Source: Sphagnum compactum | Lineage: Eukaryota; Bryophyta; Sphagnopsida; Sphagnales | Reading direction: 5' to 3' | NCBI GenBank assembly: GCA_965153455.1 | Contig: OZ234497.1 | Location: forward strand, 11,408,001-11,472,000 | DNA length: 64,000 nucleotides | Shown: one piece after another, positions 13,376 to 25,300 of the stretch | Layout: every line of letters starts with the position of its first letter | Position numbering within the stretch: position 1 is the stretch's first letter | Made by a program: the position numbers and the translations under genes | Notes under the pieces: model-generated | What the model was told of the DNA's origin: nothing | Seen by the model: the letters and a program-made list of their open reading frames with translations, nothing else | Databases searched by the model: none

Positions 13376-14434
13376 GTAATTGAGACACATGTGGCACCTA
13401 GACCTAGGCCACCTAGGTTAGAATAGGCCAATATGTGGCACCTATACATAAGGTGAAAGCACGTTAAGGGGGGTTGTCATATCATACTATTTTTCAAGGC
13501 TACCCATGTTTGGACCAAAATCATGTCATTAAGAAGGTTTTTCACAATGTATTAAAAATGCAAATATTTAAGAAATGATTGAAATCATTTTTAATCTTTA
13601 TAAAAATTGTAGTCTTTATCAAACATTGTGAATCCATATGATTGGAACAAGTTTGTAAATCGTGTGAAAATTTTGATATTTATCATATCACAAATCAATT
13701 TTTTTAGGGCAATGACTTAAGTATGTGATAAATTCAAATTTTGACAAACAATCACTTTCAAATGGAAGATGAGAAGAAATGTGAAGTGAACCATTTTTTA
13801 AAATTCAATTTCAAAAATGTTTTGTTGATTATTTCAAACCAAAAACTAGTGTAGTCTAAAATAAGAAATGAGCTTTATTATATTATGTAGACCATAAATA
13901 TATCCCTTATTTTTTGAATTTACTAAATTTAGTTTTTAATTTAAAATAATAATAATGTATACAATTAATTTTGCGAAAATCAAAATATAAATCCCAAATG
14001 CCAAAAGTGAAACCCAAAATTAAATACAACACGTTTTGGAGGTGCATACTTTTAATACATGTAATGAAAGTGCTCAAGTTGACTCACCCTCATAATGTGT
14101 TTTCACCCCATAAACCACCTAAGCTAGGCCATTTGGCACCTACACATATAGGCCATTTAGGCTAAGTTAAGCTAGGCCATGTGGCACATGGCTAAGTGTA
14201 AACATAGGCCACTTAAGCTAGGATAGGCCACATGGCACCTTGACATAAGCCACCTAGGTTAAATTAGGCAAAGCCACATGGCACATAAGTTAAGTTTAAA
14301 CATAGGCCATTTATGTTAAGTTAAGCTACGCCATGTGGCACATGGTTAAGTGTAGACATGGGCCACCTAATCTAAGATAAGCCACATGGCACCTTGACAT
14401 AGGCCACTTAGGTTAAGTTAGGCAAGGCCACATG
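13376..14434 (+). repeat. GGCCACATGGCAC tandem array, left part
   Basis: Degenerate units of roughly 50-55 bp carry a GCCACATGGCAC or GCCATGTGGCAC core followed by a TTAAGTT..ACATAGGCCAC.. linker. From 14120 they form a higher-order unit: the GCCATGTGGCACATGG block at 14176 recurs at 14340, a 164-bp period spanning three sub-units with matching differences. The part from about 13456 to 14100 is mostly unrelated AT-rich sequence, so the array is patchy. No protein is encoded. Confidence 0.75.
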
Positions 14435-15257
14435 TGTCGCAACCCCACTTTGAGGCAAAGTGTGAAGATGCAACTCACACTCCCAAAAGTGAGGACTTGG
14501 AGTCCTCTAGGACTCCTCAAAACTCAGAGATCCATTGTAAGGGTCAAAACACCTTGCATTGAGAAGTTCTTTATACCGTTGAAAAGGTCTTGAAGCGTAG
14601 ATGTCGAAAATGGGCTCGCATGGGCCATTTGAAGATTTGCAGCACAAGTTATGGTCAAAAGAAGGGCTGGGAATCAAACTGGCAGTTTGACTCCCGACCA
14701 CTAAAAGTCGGGAATCGACCCGACCCTGATGCGTGCAGGTGGAGTGCAACACACCGTTGGAAATCTCTCGAGGAGAGCTACAAGATTGCTTTAGACTTCA
14801 TCTCAATCGGAGGTCTGAGCTGGGAGCTACGAGCTTCCAAAGTCCCGGGAGTCCAGACCGGGATACTTTCGGGACTCCTCCTTGGGAGTCCCGGGACAAA
14901 AAGCCATTCGGATGCGGGTGCCGCGGGTGAACGCAAAGAATACTATATGGGGGAAGGTGGTGGCTTCCCCCGAGTCCGGGCCGTGATGAGTCTTGTGAGT
15001 CCAGAGTTGCCCGTGGCTTGTCTTAGCACCAAGGTTGATCCAGAATGTGAACTAACCAACTTCTTGGTTGGTTTTGATGCAGGTTCGAGTAAGTGAATAA
15101 GCTTGTCACTCTTCCTAGTCCCATCCCGAGGCTTCAGCACGCCCTTCTACCCTTTTTAGTGCTGAAGGCTGGGAGCGTGCCCCGAATCTTTCACTTTTCC
15201 GCAATTTGAACAAGGTAGCCCCATCTTGGGACTAACTAGGGACTTGGGAGCGCGTCA
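14435..15257 (+). mobile_element. Solo LTR, 823 bp, with 5-bp target duplication
   Basis: A GC-rich block sits abruptly inside the AT-rich tandem array. It begins TGTCGCAACC and ends GCGCGTCA, the TG..CA ends of an LTR, and is flanked by the identical 5-mer ACATG at 14430-14434 and 15258-15262. Removing the block and one ACATG gives GCCACATGGCACATAAG, exactly the array sequence still present near 14274-14290. No internal gag/pol, primer-binding site or second LTR is visible, so a solo LTR left by LTR-LTR recombination is the best reading. It contains a partly self-complementary GGGAGTCCCGGGAC motif near 14884. The long open frame at 14590-15096 has no recognisable domain and reflects GC content. 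Orientation is not established. Confidence 0.85.
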
Positions 15258-16010
15258 ACATGGCACATAAGTTAAGTCTAGACATAGAGCACCTAGGTAG
15301 GATAGGCCACATGGCACCTAAACTAGGTGTATGGTAAATGTTAATATTATAACATTGGTTTATTCTTTAGTTTTGTGGTTCAAGATGTTATTATTTATAT
15401 TCAGAATTTGTAATACTAACCAATTACAATAATCAAAGAGTAAACCCAAATAAAAATCCATTTCAGAATCCATATATGCAACAATACAACATTTGCATTA
15501 ATCTGAAAACATAGTTCAACCTATATGGAGTTGAAAACAAAAAAACAAAATACAAAATACAATGAAAGATAAATGTTCTTTTCCATCAATAATCCTTCTC
15601 TAACTCCTCTCCTGAGCTTTTCCTCATTTTAATAAAAAACTATTCAATGTCCTAATGATCACCAACGCAAAACTTTTCCCATGAATCCTTCTTGATTTTT
15701 CGCCATGAACATGAATTCAAATTCTCAACCATTCCTAATCACTTAGCCCTATGATGCCACTTTGTCCTAGAATGACACTTCATCTTGTGCATTTTGTCCA
15801 ATAATGACTATATATAGTTTTGTCCACTATGTCCATTGGTGATAGAACAATTATGCCCTTAACAATGTACGCCCCAATAACCTATGTGACATTGAACTAG
15901 GTGTAGACCTTGGCCATGTGGCACTTAAATTATGCTTAAACCTAGGCCACATTATATATTGCATCTAAGTTAAGCTTAGACTTAAATCACATGACACTTA
16001 ACTAAGAAAA
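15258..16010 (+). repeat. GGCCACATGGCAC tandem array, right part, with AT-rich interruption
   Basis: The array resumes right after the solo LTR (GCACATAAGTTAAG.., about 15263-15330) and again, more decayed, at about 15890-16010 (GGCCATGTGGCAC, TTAAGCTTAGAC). The stretch 15340-15880 between them is AT-rich and shows no gene. Confidence 0.65.
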
Positions 16011-16224
16011 TATTAGTTATTTCATTTTGAATTTAGCCTTTAAGGTTGAACATTTTTTATTAGTTCATCGCAAATGACATATTTTTTTGAATATTTCCTA
16101 TGTTTTTTGGATGCTTGTAGTGCACCCAATTATATTGTTTACAAGTTTGAAAGGATGGTAAACAATATGGGATCAACTTTTGGGAAGGGGAAACATTTTT
16201 ATATTCCATACAACACTATCCCTA

Positions 16225-16925
16225 AGTAATTTAAGTAGATACATAAATTAGGTAAGTAAGTAGGTAAAAAGGTAGGTGCACTAGTTAAGGAGGTAGGTAG
16301 ATAAGTACATTAATTAGGTCAATGTAGGAATTATTTACAATATTTAGTACCTAGTTATTTAGTTACACACTAATTAATGTATTTTAGTTAGGTAACTAAT
16401 TTAGTAATTTTGCCTAGGTATGTAGTTGGTAGCTTATCCTAGCCTACATCCCTAGTAAGCTACCTATAGGCTGCCTAAACCACGTACATACAGTTCCTAA
16501 ACTAAATTATATAGGTAAGTAACTTATCTTAGCTTATGTGTATTTAGTTAGTTATACCTATCTCAATATTAGTAGATAGTTACAACATTTAATACTTGTA
16601 TTAGTATTGGTTAATTTAGCCTAGGTATGTAGGTAGCCTACTTTAGCCTACATACCATACTTATAGGTTACTTAATTTAGCCTAAGTGTATAAGTGGTTC
16701 ATATTAGTTTAGGTATATAGGTGGTTTAAACTAGTTTAAGTTAGTAGCCTATGTATGTAAGTAGTTTAGCTAGGTAGGTAGGTAGATAATTAGGAAGGTA
16801 GGGAGTTAAGAATGTAGGAATTAAGTAAGTAGCTAGGTAATGGTAGCTTAACTCAGGTAGGCGGGTTACCCTAACTACTTATTTAGGTGAACATATCCTA
16901 ATTTATGCTAGCTACCTACACATGT
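16225..16925 (+). repeat. TAGG/GTAG-rich degenerate repeat
   Basis: Dense imperfect repetition of GTAGGTAG, TTAGCCTACAT and TAGGTATGTAGG motifs, with sub-blocks such as CTAGGTATGTAG recurring about every 200 bases. It is not the plant telomere repeat TTTAGGG. No coding signal. Confidence 0.75.
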
Positions 16926-17279
16926 GTGGTGTGACTGTACTTTGATATTGGTTTCCAAGAAGAAAATGTTCAATGACATGATATCATATTAAGTTTATTT
17001 TTATGGTTCATGTGCAAAATCAAAATATGTTTAAATCATTCACAATTAGTTGATGAGCAAAAAATATTATGAATAACTAATTGGTTTTTTGGGGTTACCT
17101 TTGAAAATATTTAAATTATATGTGACATAATTGATTTTTTATGATAAATATCAACATATTACTCATAAGCGCATGCACCTAAACAACAAATTCTTTTCAT
17201 ATAAATTTTTCCTAGCTTTTTAACGCGTTCAATTTTTTTGGTTATTTGGTCAAACATAGTTTTGAAATCAAATCATGTG
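16926..17279. other. AT-rich gene-free DNA
   Basis: Nothing recognisable in either strand. Confidence 0.5.
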
Positions 17280-17382
17280 TTTTAGTCATGTAGTTGTGAA
17301 CCTCATGACATGACTTAATCATGTAGTCATAATCACGATTAATCTATGCTACAAGACCAAGGACGTGATTACATGACTAAAA
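17280..17382. repeat. Inverted repeat with 13-bp perfect arms
   Basis: TTTTAGTCATGTA at 17280-17292 is the exact reverse complement of 17370-17382, and the pairing continues imperfectly inward (TGTGA against CGTGATT). The centre holds further AATCATGTAGTCATAATCACG-like matches, so the whole can fold into a long imperfect hairpin. It could be a decayed miniature transposon; no target duplication was found. Confidence 0.7.
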
Positions 17383-17429
17383 CTTAATCATAGTCATATA
17401 AATGTCCAAGTCATGTATCCTAGTGCTGT

Positions 17430-17640
17430 TTACCCACCTTAATCAACCTACTAACTCCCCCCACTTGCCTACCTACCTAATATCCACCTACCTACCTATG
17501 ACCAATTATATGATGTTGATGTTGACCGCAAATGAAGGTATTACACACAAAACAAGTAAGTACAAATCCCCCCTACCTATATATAAACTTATTTTACATC
17601 TTAGATGAACCCACCTACTTACTTCCTATAAACTAATGAT
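17430..17640 (+). repeat. CTAC-rich low-complexity tract
   Basis: CCTACCTACC-type repetition at 17440-17505 and again at 17570-17640, the same sequence type as at 8262-8345. Confidence 0.65.
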
Positions 17641-20454
17641 GAACTAAACATGTCAACAACAAAAGATACTTGATGTTATTGTCAACAAATGTAGGTATTG
17701 TAGAACCCTTGTCATCATTGACTTAAGCTACCTTTTTAACTTTCAATTTTAATAAAAGGTTAACTTAAAATGCAGATATTACATTAGGTATTCAAAGGCG
17801 CATAGGTGGTTACAAGATAAGGTGGATCACTTTTTGTGTCACATTATAGGTTTTTGCTAAGTGTTGTGCATTAACATGCCATAAAATCATCACAATGTCA
17901 AGTTTGTTGTTGAATTAAGATTTTCAACTTAAATAAAAAGAAATTTTTATCAAAAATTACAACATAAATTCTCCATATATATAGTGTTGAACTTTTGAAG
18001 TTGAAAAATATGGATTTGTCTTTTGTCTATTGCTTTATATAAATGCATTTTTGTTTATGAATTTTGTTTGGGATATCTTATATATATTCAATGCATGATA
18101 TATTAAAGGAAAAGTAACATAAATGCAAAAATATTGTTAAAAAAACTTAACCCAACAAACATTATGGATTTTTGAATGTCTTAAAATGGACCTTACTTTC
18201 AAAAGTTCATATCATAATCATTTATTAATGGATTTTAATGTTAAAAAAAAACATATATGTTAAAAAATCATATAGTTGGTTTTTTATTCACATAATCTTT
18301 ATTAACTCATTAACCATTTTTAATCCCCCACTTAAGCAATTATATCATAGTAAATTATAACTTTAACATTATCAAATGGCCTTTTTATAGACTTTTTATC
18401 CATTGAAATTGATCTACCTTATCTTGTAACCACCCACATCTAATACCTAATTTTGGGTAGATTAAAATAATAATTAGACATCATATAAGTTTCCTTAAAC
18501 CAAAGGTAGTTTGTAAAATGAAATACCTTCATTATGTTTATGCAAAAATGACAAATGCGTTCAATACCAATGGTAGGGCCATTTGTAATACCTTCACGTT
18601 TTTCGAAATTATAACTTGACATGGTAGGGGCATATGCAATATCGTCATTTACTATGTTAAGTTTTTTTTTTTTTTTGGATTGAATACTTTCATTTTAACA
18701 CATACCTATAACTGGTGATGAAATAATTGCATTACATTCATTTGATATACCCACATAATGTTTTTCTTATGTGTGGATGAATGTGAAGATACACCGAGCT
18801 CTTAAAAAGCTTATAATTTTGTGAAGTAATACAAAAAATGTATGGGAATACAAAAAATCCCAAAATTAATCCATCATTATTTCAAAATGATGGTACATGC
18901 CACTTTTCCTCTAAGCTACTATCATGGTCACTAATGTCATGTGTCACATGGTAATCGGTTTTAAATTGAGTTGCCTTTAGTGCATGGTAATGCATTAAAA
19001 GTTGATGCCCCATCAATGTGAGGCAAAATTGTTTATGTCATCATGAACTATTTTTTACTAGTGCCGCAATCTGCTCCATGTACGTAAACAATTTTTTAAA
19101 TATTCAAAATAGTAAGGTCATCATCCTTATCAATCTTAAAGAAAACTATAATAAGAAAGAAACCTAACCCATGTAGGAATGCCAAGGATTTTCCACATCA
19201 AAGGACAAGCAAATCTTACCAATGTAGGTTTAGGTTTAAATTATAGTTTTGGTAAATGTCATGCTTCTAACTAAAAGTGGTCAAACTTGGTATTATCTTT
19301 CTTTTTTGCATGATCAATTGCCTTTTATTCATTGTGCCCTTTTGTCATGTATGCATGATCCAAGATATGAACATTCATTATGACGTGGTTTTATTTTATC
19401 ATGCCCCTTTTTCAAGTTGAGGGGCGCTTGGATTTGTTCACTTCCATAGTGATTTGCTCCCTATAACCTCCCAATCAATGTTCTCTTTTGCTATGGTGAG
19501 AGATGGGCACACATGTGTGTAATCATCTTTTAAGGACTCTTCACAAGATTTTTTCAAAGACAACCTCCACACTTGTAGTTTGCTCTAGAAAAATAGGAAA
19601 TAAAACACAAAAATAAATAAAATCCCTAGTATCCCTATGAAATATATAATAATTATACGTATTTCAAGCTTGAAAAATGACCAAAAAGCCCACCCTCCTT
19701 TCATGTGGAAAAGAAGGCGAGTTGAAATTAAAAGTTAAGCCTTACATTAAGAGAGGTTTTAAATATGAATGTTTCAAACACAACTTGTTCTCAACTTGAC
19801 CATTGTCAACAAAAACACCTACAAAATTGAACATGAACATACACCAAACCTTAAAATATGAGGGTATTGCATTATGAACATGACATTAAATCATGATATT
19901 ATGAAGCTATTGCATTTATGAAATATTTGCCACCCCTATTTGAGTATTGCAATAAAAAATTGAGCAAAACAAAACCCCACCCTCCTTTCACATGGAGAGG
20001 GAGGCCCAGGGTGAAGTTGAGTCTCAATGGTTCAAGTAATAAAATATCTTTAAATTGAACCCCCAAAAAATACCTTTGGCAATATTTACTAGCACTTGGT
20101 TATCTTTGTGTGCAATTGTAAACATTAAACATTAACGTTGTTTCCTCACCCATATGGACTTTCTCTTGAATTGCCTCCACAAATATGCAAACAACTTTGT
20201 CATGGTGTGAGCCCAAAAAAAAATCTACATACTTGGTGGCAATGTACATAGCTTTTCTTTTGACTTGACAAAGAAAAAAGGGAAAAAGCTACGTACGTGA
20301 TGACAATTTCATGATGTGTAAGCTTGGCAATGGCGCGATGTGTGAGCTTCATGATGGTGCAATGGTGTTGCATCTCAAGAGATGGTGGACAACCTCAGCA
20401 AATCAGGGTTGGTGTGTGAGAGTAAGAGGGAGGAAGGTTGCCTGGTTGAGGGTA
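17641..20454. other. AT-rich gene-free DNA
   Basis: No gene seen. A CCCACCCTCCTTTCATGTGG block near 19690 recurs as CCCACCCTCCTTTCACATGG near 19976, a short diverged direct repeat. Confidence 0.55.
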
Positions 20455-20545
20455 TGAGGTGGGTCAGTTGGTAGGTAAGTAGGTAGGAGGTGGTTCAGTA
20501 GGTGGAGGAGGAATTAGGTCAGAGGGGTCACAGGTGGGTAGGTAT
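20455..20545 (+). repeat. GTAGG-rich low-complexity tract
   Basis: Purine-rich imperfect GTAGG/GGTAGGTA repeats, complementary in type to the CTAC tracts further left. A small open frame just downstream (20534-20737) is driven by this composition. Confidence 0.65.
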
Positions 20546-21389
20546 CTAGGTCACACGAGGGCAGGCAAGCCTAAAGGGCAGGGAACCCCCCCAAAAAAAA
20601 AAGAAAAAAAAAACCCACTGCAGGTAGGACCGGGGGCCTCATCCAACTGGAAGGCCTCAAAACAGGAAAATGAGGGTGATGGGTTTGGGGAATTTTTTTC
20701 AAATTGCCAGATTTTTATGATAAGTTCCAGTAGATAGCCAAGAATATAGAAGGATTGTTTTTTTCCCCTACTTCTGTATCTGATGTGTAACCAAGTTTGG
20801 CGAAATTATTTTGTGAACAATCGCCACTTTGGCTACATCACGAAATTATTAAATGAAACCCTGGGTCTGATGAATGTATCAGCATTACATTCCCAAAACA
20901 TTCAGTATTTTGGAATGTTTTTGGTTCATTTCCAAAAACATCATACTTTTTTCCATTAATGTAGTTGTCCTCCTACCCCCAGTGCAGGTAAGGAGGAATA
21001 AAAGGGAGGGGCCCTTCCATTCTTTTGAAAAGTTGGGGAATAAAAATAGGGAGAAGCACTAACAAGGGTATTTGTTTTTTTCCACTTTTGAGAATAATGT
21101 AAATAGCCATGGTTGGACGTCTCCATAAAGTAGTTTCATGATACAAAATTTTGCAAGGGTTTAAAATCATGTTGATATCTGGAGAGAAATTTATTGAGTG
21201 ATTGACTCTGTTGATTAAATTAAATTATTTTTCCTGCACTGTATCCTCACAATCTTGCCCTTGGCGTTGCCTACTCAAAAGGGGATGCTGTACAAGGTAC
21301 CTAATAAAGCTTATGTGTGCTGTAAAAGCCCCAGGGTAGAGGGGCACACCCAAAAGAAAGGCTGAGCATAAAATAAAGGTTTATGGAGT
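20546..21389. other. Gene-free DNA
   Basis: Mixed composition with poly-A and poly-T runs; nothing recognisable as a gene or bounded repeat. Confidence 0.5.
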
Positions 21390-21890
21390 GGGCCTCACAT
21401 TTTGAGAATGTTGTCCCCTCACTCATGAGCTTTACCCATTGTAAAGCATGAGGCAAACTTTATTGTGAATAAAAAAGACCTGCTCCATTTTTTGTAGTGT
21501 AAGGGGAGGGCATGTTGTTCAACATTTTTCTTCCTTTGCTATTTGGTGGGGGGGGGGATGGGGGTTATTTAAAAAATGCTTGTCCTAGTAGGCCTTCCAT
21601 TTATTGGAAAAATTGCTCCCCATTTTTTCCTGATGATACAAGGTGGGTCGGGTATCCATGGGAGGAATTTGGAGCAGGTCTTTATTCACCATGGCCAAGG
21701 GCTTTATGTACACCTACCCTTTAAAACTGAAGAGAGATTTCACACCTACTCTCAGCTGTTAGTAGCACTTACTTCTAAAGTGTGAGTAGGTGTGAGATCC
21801 ATCCCACTCTTAAGGAGTAGGCATAATATGCTCCTTTCTTTTGTTTTGTAGGAGGAATACTTACAGACCGAAGGTGGCCTCCAGAATTTC
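21390..21890 (+). repeat. Dispersed repeat family B, copy 1
   Basis: Blocks CCTCACATTTTGAGAAT, CATTGTAAAGCATGAGGCAAAC, CCCACTCTTAAGGAGTAGGCATAATAT and AAGGTGGCCT occur here and, in the same order and strand, at 36870-37120. Copy 1 carries about 200 extra bases in the middle. Inside it 21740-21754 and 21781-21795 form a nearly perfect 15-bp hairpin (TCACACCTACTC against GAGTAGGTGTGA). No recognisable protein is encoded. Confidence 0.6.
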
Positions 21891-22227
21891 TTGGAGTGCA
21901 TTATGCATGTTTTGATTAGTTTGTTATTACAAAAAAAAAATCTCTATATGGAGCCTTTCAAGAGTTCTGACATGAATTAGTTGACGATAACAGAGTACCT
22001 CAATTTCATATAACCTCGTGTGCTTATATGCGTGTCTCAAACATGTGCGTTGAAAGTTGTCACTCTGCCTCACACTGTGAAAATTAGCTACAAAATCTTG
22101 GGCTCCTGTGGCACATATGGGTTTGTGATGATTTGGGATGAATTTCAATCCTTTCTCTGCCAGCGCCTCAAATGTGGTTGTGAAATGGAAGTACTAAAAG
22201 CCCATCCACGCCGTCTGTTGTTATACC

Positions 22228-22389
22228 TCTTCTTCCAGCCTTGCTGCAAAAACTGAGCTTCCACCACTGGATTGTATTCTCCAGTACAAATGGGCTCAAC
22301 CTTCTATGTCTTCTTCCAGCCTTGCTGCAAAAACTGAGCTTCCACCACTGGATTGCATTCTCCAGTACAAATGGGCTCAACCCTCTATG
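22228..22389 (+). repeat. 81-bp tandem duplication, two copies
   Basis: Copy 1 is 22228-22308 and copy 2 is 22309-22389. They differ at only about two positions, so the duplication is recent. The period is a multiple of three, so open frames on both strands contain repeated peptides, but nothing around them looks coding. Confidence 0.95.
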
Positions 22390-25300
22390 TTATAAGGAAA
22401 CGGAGGTACATCTTCACCATTCCCTTCTAGATTGTTTAGCATCCCAACTACCTACCGTAGTACCTTTACCATATTTCGGCATAAATTAAATTAAATTTCT
22501 TTTTGCCAAACTTTTGAAAAATAATTTATTATTTGTGTTGAAATTTTAATAAAATGAAAAGTTCAACTTTCTCAAGTTTTGCACCGCAGACCTTCCATGA
22601 CAGCAAACAACTTAGAATTGAGGCAGTCTAGACACACTAAACTGTTCCATAACATTCATAACATTTTGTTTATTATTTTGTATAACTGTTACTTGCCAAA
22701 ATGTTAAGAATTAAAATACCAAGTTCCAAAATTAAGATTTCAAATTTATCAATTATTCGGCAGTTTGTTGCCAAAATGAAAAAAAGTATTACAATATCAA
22801 ATTTCACACCTTGATTCATCAGAATTATCCATAAAGTGGGCCAATCTGGGGACGAGATCTGGGGATGAAAACCCCTAATTTGGCCAACACCTAACTTCAT
22901 TTCAGTAATGATGGCTAAATAGTGCACAGACATTTGACGGGAGTTGAAACTACTAGAACCACCCACAATTTTGGTCCCGGAATATCCACCAAAAATTGAT
23001 GGTCTTGTGAGCTCCAGCTCAAGTCTTAAGGCCACTTTAGACAAGGGTACAAGGTCCCCCAGTCCAATGAAATAGAGCAATCCTATTGGATGAGAGCCAG
23101 CAATTGGACCCACAGCTTTTAGACAAGGGTCCAAACCCTAAAAGTGGCTAGTGGAGTCTAAACCTACATGGCAGGCACCATTTTGGAGTGAAAATCAATT
23201 GCTGCAGACAGAAAAACACTAGAGCTCAGCATGTGAAGAACCAATATGCAAGCTAGGGCCCAAGGGAGGATCCAACTCAAGGAAGGATTCAATTTGCTTC
23301 ACATGAGTCCAAATTGGTTCCTAGGAATTTGTACCCTGGACACCATCTAAAGTGGGCCTTAGACTTCATTGTCAGACAGGCCCAATATGGGCGGCTTTAC
23401 AATGGAAATTCGCATTGTCCTGACATTATTTTTTGGGGTTAGGGTTGACAATGTAAAAAAATGTCACAAAATTCAGAAATGCACTGAAAACTGAACCAAA
23501 TTGTTCTGCCCTAATGTTTAGGGGTTAATATATTATCCATAAACTCTTTCAAACCTTGTGCAATAAATACAAAAAATTGACATTAGAATTTTGCTAGCCT
23601 TATGAATACACACAACCTTTGAGATGAAACATGAGTCCCAAGGTTGGATTAATAAGGGCAACACTAATTGTTCAGACTTTATTTAGGTCTTCATTAGGCG
23701 AGTTAGGTCCCTGTTCACAAAACTGCTGATATGTTTCTAACGTGTTCAAATTCAATTCTCTTACAAGATTGGAACTGTTTATCCATATGTGTCTCTCCAT
23801 GTGGGTTCTAGCTGCATGAAATCCTTTGCACATGATCTGGTGCCCTCATCAAGCCTGCCAAGCTTGAAGATGAGTTCAGAACCTCTCTTTTTAAATCTAT
23901 CTTTGTGCAAGAAAAAAACCCAATAGTTCACCACCTAAGTCTGTGGGTATCTGTGCCTGGTTTGAGATTTGATCCGCGGATCTAAGATCTCATGACACCA
24001 CTTTGGGATTGCAGAATTTGAAGAAATAAAAAAATGTTTTGTGGCTGTGTCTAGATTTCAGACCCAACTGTTGAATCTTGTTGTAGGGGCCAAAATCACA
24101 TCTGATCATCTATCTGATCACTCTTATAGGAAAAGATCTGTCTCCTGAGATGCAATATTTATCTGGAATAGAACCGCCATGTTAGTGTTGCTAGATTTGG
24201 ATGATGGAACCCCTTACAAATACAGTAATACATGTACCCTTGTCCAAAAAAATAGTCGGTAGGTCAATTGGTTCTTGTTGTTTTTTTGGGGTTGATATTG
24301 AAAGTTTGGCGAAAATTTCCAACAAATGAGCAAAATTAGTTGAATTTACACTAAGAAAATGAAAATTTCCAAAAAAATCATTTTTTAAAAAAAAGTTGAA
24401 AAATGACAAAACCTTTCCCCAAAAGAAAACATTGAGCTCAATTCAACAAGTAAAATGACACATGCAAAACATACCATGGACAATTGTGAATTTCAAAGTC
24501 TTGGTTGGATTACAAATTTTTATTTTTGGGAGTAGAATTGAAATGGACCTCCATAAGTTTTTCATTGGAGGCTATGATAGGTATTTCCTTCAAACATTAG
24601 TTTCTTGAAGTTGGGTACTTTTTATTGAAACTTGATTCAATGTGAACAATTTCATGTTTGGGGGGTTTATCCTCTTGGTGTGGTTTGAGACTTGCATCTT
24701 TTGTGTTTTGAGATTTCAAAGCACACAAAGGAAGCGTCACGGTTCTTTTGTGTTTTTAAATTGTGTTTTGAACTTGGATTCCTGTAACACACATTTGTGT
24801 GTTGATTTTTCATGTGTGATTTTGTTAGTTTTGATAAAGTTGGGCATTGATCATTTGAATATTGGTTGCAATAGACCTTAACATAAGTCACAAAATTTGA
24901 GTATTGTAATGTAGGGGCAACTTTAACACATGTTTGTTAGACATCCTTAAGTTTATCTTGAACTTTTAGGTGTAAACTTTCAAAGCAACAACCATGGAAA
25001 GGAAAAAGAAAGAGGAACTTGAAGCATGTTCATTAATTCCTCACACTAGAAAAAAAATTAAAAAGGTGTGTGCAGGTTTTGAGATAGGACTAGGATGATG
25101 TGATAATCATTGACATCTCATAGACAAGTCACTTGCACAAGTTAAGAAAGACATTGAAAATTAACAACCCTATAAAAACAATTTATGCCATGAAAACCAT
25201 CCTATCCAATAAGTATTACACCAAAAAATGAACTCAAGAAATCAATAAAAGATAAAATTTACAACCATAATGTAGCTAAATCAGTTTTTTTAATTAAGAA

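Noticed and set aside
15080-15094. GGTTCGAGTAAG resembling a tRNA B box
   Set aside because: No A box, cloverleaf or acceptor stem could be formed around it.
14590-15096. 168-codon open frame in the GC-rich block
   Set aside because: Lies entirely inside the solo LTR; GC-rich LTRs often hold chance open frames and no protein family was recognised.
16225-16925. TAGG-rich DNA considered as interstitial telomere repeat
   Set aside because: The plant telomere unit TTTAGGG is not present in tandem.
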